Assembly (NCBI GenBank): GCA_051453625.1
Contig: JBOZIK010000001.1
Location: 284,151,318 to 284,176,711, forward strand
Direction of reading: 5' to 3'
From: Welwitschia mirabilis
Taxonomy: Eukaryota; Gnetophyta; Gnetopsida; Welwitschiales
Length of the DNA: 25,394 nucleotides
Numbering within the stretch: the first letter of the stretch is position 1; every line of letters starts with the position of its first letter. Under the pieces are notes generated by a model. The model did no database searches and was not told the origin of the DNA. It was given only the letters and a program-made list of their open reading frames with translations. A program made the translations under genes and the position numbers. Shown piece after piece: positions 17,785-25,394 of this stretch.

Positions 17785-19340
17785 ATGGCATCCTCAAGTT
17801 TTCAAGGGTACTTGGAAGGTCAGTGTACTCACACGCCGCCATTTTTCAATGGAACAAATTATGCTCATTGGAGGTCTAAGATGATGATCTTTTTAACCTC
17901 TCTTGACCTAGACAATTGGGAAACCATTTTGAGTAGATATTGACTTCCTGTAGCTTTGGATAGTGATGGCAAGTCTATTTTGAAATCGAGAATTAGATGG
18001 AACCCTGACGACAAATGGAAGGCCCAACTCAATGCACGGGCAATGAATGCTATCATTTGCGCATTATCTATTAAGGAGTCTGACAGAGTAGTCCAATGCA
18101 CTAAACAAAAGACATGTAGGAAACTCTCAGGATTGCCCATGAAGGAATGAATATGGTAAAAAACACTAAGCTACAACCCCTTATCATGAAGTTTGAGAAT
18201 ATCAAGATGGAAGAGTCTAAATCTATTTCCAATTACACAACCAAGATCACTAACATAGTCAACGATATGTGGGGACTTGCAGAAAGGGTTCCTAAAAATA
18301 GAGTGGTCCAAAAGATTTTTAGAAGCCTTACTTCTAAATTTAGACCATAAATTACAATGATTGAAGAAAGCAAGGACATTGATCAGATGAGAACAGAGGA
18401 ACTAATGTACAAAGCAATAATTCTGCATGAGGATGAAGCACCAAAGAAGAGGAGCATAGCACTCAAACTTGTGAAGAAGAATATGAAGAACCCTTAGGTG
18501 ATGATTAAGAAGATCCAGACCTTACATTATTAACAAAGAACTTCAAACATTTCTTAGAAAAAGGAAAGAAGGGAGAAATACAAGGAGACCATTCAACCGT
18601 GGGAGTGATAAAGGTAAAAATTCTTCCTCTATTCAACGTTATGAATGTAAAGGCTTTGGTCATGTAGCTTCAAAGTGCACAAACACAAAGAAGGACAAAA
18701 GGACGAACGAAAAAGGTAAGAAGGTGCTAAAGGCAACTTGGGACAATAACTCAGACGAAGACAATGCACCCTCAAGCAATAAAAAAGGAGTCATGGACTT
18801 TGGTCTACTTGCGATAGCAAATGATGTTAGTACCCCAACTTATAGTTGTTTTAATATTGGTAGCTCCTCTTTAGAAAATAAACATAATTCATTTGAAAAA
18901 GACTTTCAAGATTGTGTCATCTCCAGTTAGAATATGGTGAATTACTAAAAGCTTATAAAAAATTATATGCGCTTAGTATAGACCTAGGCAAGAAAAATGT
19001 TATTTATAAGAAAATTGTCAAAAACTTAGAAACTGAGGTAAAAAAAGCCAACAACAAAATAGAGTCATTAACAAAGGAACTTGAAGATGCAAAATTCATT
19101 GCTTGTCGCTTAACACAAGGGAAGGACAACCTGAACAAACTTTTAGGAATTAGATGTAATCCTTATGATAAATCTAGAGTAGGTAGTTCCTGGAGTAGGT
19201 AGTTCCAATAACTTTTCTCCTTTCCATCCAAACTTTACTCCAAGTGTCAAATATCAACCCTTTGGTAAAGTAAGTATGAGATGCCATTATTGCAACAAAT
19301 TTGGTCATATCCAATTCTCCTGTCCCTGCAAGAAATCTTT
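17785..19340 (+). pseudogene. Element C gag (two CCHC knuckles, coiled coil), broken
   Basis: Start ATG 17785, 51 bp after the primer site: MASSSFQGYLEGQ, then PPFFNGTNYAHWRSKM, the canonical N-terminus of this gag type. TGA at 17941 interrupts; the same frame continues to about 18110 (ARAMNAIICALS). After a frameshift it goes on as LRIAHEGMNMVKNTKLQ and TNIVNDMWGLAERVP to 18350. The first zinc knuckle (18637-18681) reads RYECKGFGHVASKC: its first Cys is Arg (CGT, 18637-18639). A strong coiled-coil-like stretch lies at 18990-19130 (VKNLETEVKKANNKIESLTK). A 16-bp tandem duplication at 19177-19206 shifts the frame. The second knuckle CHYCNKFGHIQFSC is intact at 19282-19323. Confidence 0.82.
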
Positions 19341-19615
19341 TTATTTTAGGTTTAACAACAATATAAGATTCATCAAGAAGAATGGCAACACTCAACCTAA
19401 AAAAACAATTTGCAATGGTTAAGAAAGACAATATCTATATCCTTATTTGCTCATGCTGCTTTTAGAGCCCCAGAAANNNNNNNNNNNNNNNNNNNNNNNN
19501 NNNNNNNNNNNNNNNNNNNNNNNNNNNNNNNNNNNNNNNNNNNNNNNNNNNNNNNNNNNNNNNNNNNNNNNNNNNNNNNNNNNNNNNNNNNNNNNNNNNN
19601 NNNNNNNNNNNNNNN
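19341..19615 (+). pseudogene. Element C protease region, mostly in a gap
   Basis: After the second gag knuckle only a basic stretch remains readable to 19476, then 139 N (19477-19615). The protease DSG signature would fall here by comparison with element A and is not visible. Confidence 0.4.
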
Positions 19616-20165
19616 CCATCACAACCAACAAAAATCATCCAACTATTAATGCTGTGTATCTTGTAGATGGGTTGAAGCACAATCTGCTTAGTATATCTCA
19701 GATACGTGATAGAGGAAATATTGTATCCTTTTCCAAAGACAAATGTGTTGTCTGAAATGCTTCCTCTAATAATGTGATTCTCACAAGCAGTGAGTCCAAG
19801 TGTATGTATATGTTAGGCTGTGATGAAAAAAAGGAAGAAAGATGTTACATGGCCAAAGATGAAAAAGTAAACTTATGGCATAGGAGATTAGGCCATATGA
19901 ATCNNNNNNNNNNNNNNNNNNNNNNNNNNNNNNNNNNNNNNNNNNNNNNNNNNNNNNNNNNNNNNNNNNNNNNNNNNNNNNNNNNNNNNNNNNNNNNNNN
20001 NNNGGTCCAAGTGTACGTATATGTTAGGTTGTGATGAAAAAAAGGAAGAAAGATGTTGCATGGCCAAAGATGAAAAAGTAAACTTATGGCATAGGAGATG
20101 AGGCCATATGAATCTCAAGGATTTAATAAATATCTCCTCCAAGGAAATAATAAGAGGTGTCCCTG
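19616..20165 (+). pseudogene. Element C protease end and GAG-pre-integrase, with duplicated contig ends
   Basis: Reads YLVDGLKHNLLSISQIRDRG at about 19650-19710, the conserved stretch after the protease, then CMYMLGCDEKKEERCYMAKD and VNLWHRRLGHMN at 19868-19903, the pre-integrase signature. The 100-N gap 19904-20003 follows. The same block then repeats (20005-20114) with four substitutions and continues with LKDLINISSKEIIRGVPEM. The next residues expected (CxxC of the integrase zinc site) do not follow, because pol is deleted here. Confidence 0.75.
19794..20114. other. 100-N gap (19904-20003) flanked by duplicated 110-bp contig ends
   Basis: 19794-19903 and 20005-20114 are the same sequence with four mismatches. 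The left copy stops at the gap and the right copy starts at it. This is most simply an unmerged overlap of two contigs or alleles, so the pre-integrase block is probably single. Confidence 0.82.
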
Positions 20166-20172
20166 AGATGAG

Positions 20173-20867
20173 ATGAGAAAGAAGGTAGATGAGAAATTAT
20201 ACAGAGGACTAATTAGTAGTAATTTGTATGTTACTGCTAGCAAACCTGACATTGCTCATAGCGTTGGCATATGCGTTAAGATATCAATTTAATCCAAGAG
20301 AATCCCACCTAATGTGTGTGAAATAAATCTTACAATACCTTAAAATGACTTAACATCATAGTGTTTGGTACTTGTACAACACTCCAGTAGATCTGGCTGG
20401 GTATAGTGATGCTGACTAGGCTGGCTATGTAGATGGCCACAAAAGTACTAGTGGTGCATGTTTTTATGTAGGAAATTATTTAGTGTCCTGGCTAAGTAGG
20501 AAGCAAAACTAAACATCTCTATCTACAGTTGAGGCTTAATACATTGTAGTCGGCACCTGTTGTGCTCAGCTCTTGTGGATGAAACAAATGTTGATAGATT
20601 TTGGAGTAAAATTGGACTCAATCAAACTCTATTGTGACAATACAAGCAGAATTAATATCAGCAAGAACCCTATTCAATACTCAAGGACAAAACACATAGA
20701 CATTCAACATCATTTTATTCGAAAGCAAGTTCAAAACAACATGTTTCATCAGAAAATGTCCCCAATTAAGATCAAATCACTAATGCTATGACCAAAGGAT
20801 TGAATGAGAAAAGGTTTATCTATCTTAGAAAGAATCTAGGTATAAGGGGTTGCCCCTCATCTCGATA
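20173..20867 (+). pseudogene. Element C RT C-terminal tail and RNase H
   Basis: Begins abruptly with KKVDEKLYRGLISSNLYVTA and SKPDIAHSVGICV, the end of copia RT ('YR..IGSLLYL.ASRPDI..SV'). RNase H follows: DLAGYSDAD then TAG then AGYVDGHKSTSG near 20391-20455 (first catalytic Asp kept, Trp replaced by stop), LSTVEA-stop-YIV near 20517-20550, and LYCDNTSRINISKNPIQ near 20630-20680 (catalytic Asp kept). TKHIDIQHHFIR and the tail TKGLNEKRFIYLRKNLGIRG follow to stop 20865-20867. Integrase, RT fingers and the YVDD box are missing between 20165 and 20173. Confidence 0.8.
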
Positions 20868-21272
20868 ATCCATCCTTTTAATAAAAATCCCTGCTCCTCA
20901 AATTTGTCATCATCTTTTCTAACTGGTCCTCAAAATTACTGGATTGTACCTCTCTTTGTCTTCATCCCTCTTTCTAGACATTCCAATCTTTCACCCCAAC
21001 GTCCCTACCTATATTCTAGGTTTTTACAACCTGGATGTCCCAAATAATCTTTCTAGAAATCTACCATTTTAAACTTGTGCAAACCTGATTTTTTAAAACT
21101 TGGATGTCTCAATTTCAAAACTCAGACATTCGCTCTTGTCTATGAATGCAAATTCACGAAGACGCCCACTTCTTTTTTGTTTTAAAACCTCTCTCCATTT
21201 TCTCCTCATTTCTTGCACACACCTTCTTCTCCTCTAGAACTCTTATCTTGAGCACTCTATTTAGTCTCCATC
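20868..21272 (+). other. Spacer between pol and accessory ORF of element C
   Basis: No gene. It carries GACGTC-type motifs: AACGTCCC near 20999, GGATGTCCC near 21033, GGATGTCTC near 21103, AGACATTCG near 21124 and AGACGCCC near 21159. This corresponds in position and content to the A spacer 4579-5149. Pyrimidine-rich stretches (21175-21240) precede the accessory start codon. Confidence 0.5.
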
Positions 21273-21358
21273 ATGGTCAGATCCAAGCTTGCTTCCTCCA
21301 TAAAAGGAAAAGAGCAAGCATTAGAAGAAGAAGGGTTCCAATCTACACACCACAAGAA
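21273..21358 (+). pseudogene. Start of element C accessory ORF, truncated by element D
   Basis: ATG 21273 opens MVRSKLASSIKGKEQALEEE and runs 28 codons until it meets the LTR terminus of D at 21359. Its place after pol and the basic-then-acidic start resemble the accessory ORF of A (4578, MLRARIPDSRKDEC). The remainder should continue beyond element D, outside the window. The break lies inside AAGAA, the presumed target duplication. Confidence 0.6.
21354..21358. repeat. Presumed target site of element D (AAGAA)
   Basis: Five bases before the TGTTAGAATCG terminus at 21359. The partner copy would lie right of the window, so this is a prediction. Confidence 0.45.
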
Positions 21359-22836
21359 TGTTAGAATCGAAATGCTCTAGAGGGGGTGTGAATAGAGTAT
21401 TTAAAAAATTTAAACAATCTTATGAACACACTCTAAAAAGTAAATAAAAATGCTAAAGACAAGAAGACACCATATTTTTATAGTGGTTCGGCAACTCTGC
21501 CTACTCCACTCTCAAGGGGTAGCGACTACTATCAGCCTCCTGGTTCTATTATTCAAATTGATTCACGAAGTCACCTCCTTCTTTAGTATCTCTATAGAAG
21601 AGGGAGGACAATACAACTATGCTCAACCCGGTAAGCAACTTTACACAAAGAGTTCTAAAAAAGAGAGAGTCTAATGGAGAAGTGCCTTCACAATGCACAG
21701 TACATCAGCAGTGAAAAAGGCAAAGAATGAGATAGCTTAGTTTGGTTCAGAGATCTTTTCTTCTCTTTGAAGCCAAATTATACAAGATAGTTATAGTGCT
21801 TCAGATTTGATTGAGTTTGCTCTATTTAAGCAAGTCCAAGAGAAATACCTATTGTAGTATGCCTAGAAAGAGTAACCGCGTTGGAAAACGTAGTGCAGAC
21901 TAGCAGAGACCCATTTCTTTGTGGGAAAAACGTGTTGGATGGCCAAACGGATCTATAACGTTCATGTGGTCGGACGTCCCAGAATGTGGTCGGACATCCC
22001 ATCTTTTTGCCGTAGTAATCTTGGACCTCTCATTTTGAGATTCGGACGTCCCATGATATTTGATGTGAGATTTACTCGAATGTTCCAAATTAAACCTCGG
22101 ACGTCCCACTTTGAACTGGGTACAGATGATGAATTCCTTCACTGGACATCCGGATTTGCTTTGTTGGACATCCCACTTTGCATGACTGTTTGGGCACCAA
22201 CTTTCTTATTTGGATGTCCTGATGTACTATGTCGGACATCCCACTTTGTAAGTACTTCTGTGTAATGTCTGTGAGGAGTCTCGGATATCCCATTGTAAGG
22301 GGTCAGATGTCCCATTCTGAGAGTTCTGTAAAAAGCCGTGAGGGGTATCGGACGTCCCATTGTGAGGGGTGGGACATCCCATCATGTATTATTACTTGCA
22401 GATTTTGTTGTTTTCATCTAGCTCTTTGAACTTCGGGTTTTCATCATTGAAGCTTCTTGATATCTTTGATTTGTCATAACACCCAATCCAAAATCCGGAC
22501 GTCTCGATAATGAGGACCGAGTATAGGAGCAAATGTTCCACCTTAGAATCAGGACATCCCTATGCTTTTTGTTTGTGAAGAGGGGCAGATGTCTCGATAG
22601 ATATCTCAGATGTCCCCATCCATTTTTCCGCACACAGGGTTGAACATCCCAGTTTTAAAATTGGACACCCCTATACACGAAATTGCATATAGGTGTGGAC
22701 GTCCTAGTTTCAGAGTCGGACATCCCGGTTGGCACAGACACAAGATATCTCATTTCGACTCTTCTTTGTTGACGTCAATTGGACTTTCAGCAAGCTACAA
22801 ATTAGTTGATCATCATTGAAACATAAATCTTCAACA
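21359..22836 (-). repeat. Element D 3' LTR (complete, 1478 bp)
   Basis: TGTTAGAATCG at 21359 to CTTCAACA at 22836, followed by the polypurine tract. In element orientation U3 is at the right. U3 holds about 20 copies of CGGACGTCCCA and variants between 21971 and 22776, plus a perfect TTGACGTCAA at 22769-22778. The block CGAACCACTATAAAAAT (element strand, at 21475-21491) is the shared TATA-type core. Open frames inside (for example 21921-22265) arise from the motif array and are not genes. Confidence 0.82.
21971..22776 (-). promoter_or_regulatory. GGACGTCC motif array in U3 of element D
   Basis: About 20 copies of a CGGACGTCCCA-like motif, for example at 21971, 21991, 22043, 22098, 22144, 22166, 22233, 22314, 22349, 22371, 22497, 22551, 22607, 22696 and 22717. 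Variants are mainly GACATC and GATGTC, the CpG-transition products of GACGTC. The core ACGT inside a palindrome is the type of site bound by plant bZIP factors. Its U3 position suggests an enhancer role; this is inference. Confidence 0.6.
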
Positions 22837-23253
22837 ATCTCCCCATTTTCAATGATGACAAACCTTTTCAGGATTTTGGAGATGAAAAAGCTAGTTACTC
22901 CCCCTGAATTTGTGCTCCTGGGATTTACCTGATGCCTGCATGATTAACTAACAAACGTTGTATTTGCAAATAGGATTAATGCACAAAAAAATACTATAGA
23001 ACAAAGAGCACAACTATCGTTTTGAGAATAAAGTAATATTATTTAAGTAACACTCTGAATATGTCAGCAATTTGTTCTCCCTCTTTGTCATTATTGAAAA
23101 ACAACAGAAAGCAAATTAAAAAATAACTAATGAGAAGAACAACAAAGGTGTTACTGAAAAATGAGTTTACAAGAGATACAGATTTTTGAAAAACTTCAAA
23201 GGATTCAGGTAAGACCAGAGGTATAAAAATAGGAGCATGAGAAGAAATAAGAT
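22837..23253 (-). other. Element D 3' non-coding region with several polypurine tracts
   Basis: On the element strand: AATGGGGAGAT next to the LTR (22837-22847), AGGGGGAGTA (about 22896-22906) and AAAGAGGGAGAA (about 23076-23088). Multiple tracts match the situation in A. No coding sequence. Confidence 0.6.
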
Positions 23254-23893
23254 CTAATTAGAAGAATCATCATGCTCAGAATCCATAGGCTGCTACTCCT
23301 TTTCATCAGAACTAGGTGGAATTTGGAGATCATAAGCAAACAAACCAAGCACGATCATGTCAACTTGCCTATGCACTTTATCAGCAGTTTGCTAGGCTTT
23401 CAAAGCTATGTCTTTAACTTCTAGTATTGCCTTCATCAAATCTTCATTACTGACTGGACCTGAGCTTGAACCTTCTTCTGTGTGTTGATTCTTATTGGGA
23501 GGAGGAGCAAGACCCACAATATCAAAAAAGATGTTCATTTTCTTCAAAGAATATAGCCCCAAATGCTTTAGCACTTCGACAAACTCATCATCTTTCTGAA
23601 TAACAAACTAATGATTTTCTAGAATCACTGTAATTAAATCCGCAAATGGTAAACTGCTATAACTAGCAATGATGAATTGACCCATATGCAACATTATAAA
23701 TTTGTACAGATTAATGCAACATTATAAATTTGCACAGATAAATTTGCCAAGACAAAACAAGATATAAGCACAAAGAGGTGATACTTCATTTTTGTGCCCA
23801 AGCTTGGGAACTAGATTATGAGTAGAAATCTGAAATTGGACTCTATAAAATAGTTTCAGTTTGTTGGTGGGAATACTAGCTCTCCATGCAATA
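23254..23893 (-). pseudogene. Element D accessory (env-like) ORF, C-terminal half
   Basis: Element strand, entering from the gap: IAWRASIPTNKLKLFYRV, then NLVPKLGHKNEVSPLCAYIL, nearly the same as element A (NVIPKLGHKDEVSPLRAY). A 28-bp tandem duplication (23686-23741) shifts the frame. Then comes LPFADLITVI (A has LPYGGLITKM), a stretch VLKHLGLYSLKKMNIFFDIV, a Pro/Ser-rich linker, and NEDLMKAILEVKDIALKA near 23392. The reading ends in an acidic tail MDSEHDDSSN with stop at 23254-23256. Three in-frame stops are visible. It has the same architecture as A's ORF, ending in a short Ser/Asp tail. Confidence 0.65.
23686..23741. repeat. 28-bp tandem duplication in the D accessory ORF
   Basis: 23686-23713 and 23714-23741 both begin ATGCAACATTATAAATTTG and differ at two positions. 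As 28 is not a multiple of 3, the duplication by itself breaks the reading frame. Confidence 0.85.
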
Positions 23894-23993
23894 NNNNNNN
23901 NNNNNNNNNNNNNNNNNNNNNNNNNNNNNNNNNNNNNNNNNNNNNNNNNNNNNNNNNNNNNNNNNNNNNNNNNNNNNNNNNNNNNNNNNNNNN

Positions 23994-24234
23994 CCAAATG
24001 GATCTATAACGTTTATCTGGTCGAACGTCCCATCTTTTTGCCGTAGAAATCTTAGATGTCCCTTTTTGAGATTCGGACGTCCCATGATATTTAACAAGAG
24101 ATTTACCCGGACGTTCCAAAGTAAAACTCGGACATCCCACTTTGAACTGGGTACAGATGATGAATTCCTTATCTGGACGTCCCACTTTGCATGGAGCTTT
24201 AGGCACCAACTTTCTTATTCAGACATCCTGATGT
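23994..24234 (-). repeat. Fragment of D-type LTR between two gaps
   Basis: Matches 21948-22216 of the D LTR, and matches 25048-25314 more closely. It contains the same motif array. Bounded by gaps of 100 N (23894-23993) and 266 N (24235-24500), so its position is uncertain. Confidence 0.75.
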
Positions 24235-24500
24235 NNNNNNNNNNNNNNNNNNNNNNNNNNNNNNNNNNNNNNNNNNNNNNNNNNNNNNNNNNNNNNNNNN
24301 NNNNNNNNNNNNNNNNNNNNNNNNNNNNNNNNNNNNNNNNNNNNNNNNNNNNNNNNNNNNNNNNNNNNNNNNNNNNNNNNNNNNNNNNNNNNNNNNNNNN
24401 NNNNNNNNNNNNNNNNNNNNNNNNNNNNNNNNNNNNNNNNNNNNNNNNNNNNNNNNNNNNNNNNNNNNNNNNNNNNNNNNNNNNNNNNNNNNNNNNNNNN

Positions 24501-25394
24501 GGATGGGTGAATAGAGTATTTAAAACATTTAAACAATCTTATGAACACACTCTAAAAAGTAAATAAAAATGCTAAAGACAAGAAGACACCAGAGTTTTAT
24601 AGTGGTTCGGCAACCCTAGCTACTCCACTCTTAGGGGGAAGCAACTACTATCAGCCTTCTAGTTCTATTATCCAAATAGATCCACCAACTCACCTCCTTC
24701 TTTAGTGTCTCTATACAAGAGGGAGGACAATACAAAAATGCTCAACCCGGTGAGCAACTCTACACAACGAGTTCTACAGAGAGAGAGTCTAATGGAGAAG
24801 TGCCTTCACAATGCACAGTACGTCAGCAATGAAGACTGCAAAGAATGAGATAGCTTAGTTTGATTCAGAGATCTTCTTTTCTCTTTAAATCCAGATTAAT
24901 GCTACAGATTTGATTGAGTTTACTCTATTTAAGCAAGTCAAAGAGAAATAGCTGTAGTAGTCTGCTTAGAAGAATAACCGCATTGGAAAACGTAGTGTAG
25001 ACTTGCAGAGACCCATTTCTTCATGGGAAAAACACGTTAGGCAGCCAAACGGATCTATAACGTTTATCTGGTCGGACGTCCCATCTTTTTGCCGTAGANN
25101 NNNNNNNNNNNNNNNNNNNNNNNNNNNNNNNNNNNNNNNNNNNNNNNNNNNNNNNNCCCAGACGTCCCAAATTAAAACACGGACATCCCACTTTGAACTG
25201 GGTACAGATGATGAATTCCTTATCCAGACGTCCCGATCTATAGCGTCGGATGTCCCACTTTGCATGGAGCTTTAGGCACCAACTTTCTTATTCAGACGTC
25301 CCGATGTACTATGTCAGGCGTCCCCTTTTGCAGGTACTTCTATGCAATGTAAGCGAGGAGTCCCAGACGTCCCATTGTGAGGAGTCGGATGTCC
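24501..25394 (-). repeat. Second D-type LTR copy, partial, running off the window
   Basis: Starts in a gap at a point equivalent to about 21379 of the D LTR and follows it through the shared TTTATAGTGGTTCGGC block (24595) and the motif array to the window end. A 58-N gap (25099-25156) interrupts it. Could be the 5' LTR of D or an allelic/other copy. Confidence 0.75.

Larger units (their letters stand above)
15942..21358 (+). mobile_element. Element C: Sirevirus-like copia element, internally deleted, 3' part displaced
   Basis: Plus-strand order: LTR (15942-17719, interrupted by solo LTR F), perfect primer-binding site (17722), gag (17785-19340), pre-integrase (19616-20160), RT tail and RNase H (20173-20867), spacer, and the first 28 codons of the accessory ORF, cut at 21358 by element D. 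Integrase and most of RT are absent. The rest of the accessory ORF and the 3' LTR would lie beyond D, outside the window. The organisation matches element A, so both belong to related Sirevirus-like families. Confidence 0.82.
21359..25394 (-). mobile_element. Element D: Sirevirus-like copia element, minus strand, incomplete in window
   Basis: Left LTR (21359-22836), polypurine tracts and 3' non-coding region (22837-23253), and the C-terminal half of the accessory ORF (23254-23893), all minus strand, then a 100-N gap. After it only LTR sequence appears (23994-24234, gap, 24501-25394), with no gag-pol. Either the interior is collapsed at the gap or a second copy or allele of the LTR was placed next to it. 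D is inserted in the accessory ORF of C. Confidence 0.68.

Noticed and set aside
21900-22819. Several open frames on both strands in the D LTR
   Set aside because: Generated by the GGACGTCC array; not conserved between the LTR copies and without protein features.

Overview
The window comes from a repeat-rich flowering-plant nuclear genome in draft assembly. It is A/T-rich, carries ten runs of N, and every coding trace I recognise belongs to Ty1/copia LTR retrotransposons, all of them broken. I found no host gene, tRNA, rRNA or CRISPR array. The species cannot be told from the sequence.

Layout. Left end to about 13.44 kb: element B, an old plus-strand Tork/Tnt1-like copia copy, is split by later insertions. 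Its gag N-terminal half lies at about 140-550 and its gag C-terminal part, protease/pre-integrase, integrase, RT and RNase H lie at 10.0-13.4 kb. Between them sits an LTR-like block (E, about 555-1393). Next comes a nearly complete minus-strand Sirevirus-like element (A, 1399-10005) with two 1.33-kb LTRs, an exact 5-bp target duplication AAGCC, a tRNA-iMet-type primer site, several polypurine tracts, gag-pol and a Sirevirus-type accessory (env-like) ORF. From 13.4 to 15.9 kb there is a large gap, a possible short LTR and about 1.3 kb of non-coding sequence. From 15.94 to 21.36 kb lies element C, plus strand and Sirevirus-like. Its 5' LTR is interrupted by a solo LTR (F, target duplication ATTAT) and is followed by a perfect primer site, gag, a deleted pol and the start of the accessory ORF. 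That ORF is cut after 28 codons by element D (minus strand, 21359 to beyond the window), of which a full 3' LTR, polypurine tracts, half of the accessory ORF and two further LTR pieces are visible.

The nesting gives relative ages: B is older than A, and C is older than D and F. All pol genes are dead. A has lost the RT core, C has lost integrase and most of RT, and B has substitutions at catalytic positions of integrase, RT and RNase H.

The most notable signal is regulatory. The U3 parts of the LTRs of A, C and D each carry an array of the palindromic core GGACGTCC and its CpG-decay variants, but built into different tandem units (about 80 bp in A, 57 bp in C, irregular in D). The E block has an analogous array of a different palindrome (CTAGTCGA/CTAGTCAA). 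Several gaps are flanked by duplicated sequence, which points to unmerged overlapping contigs.
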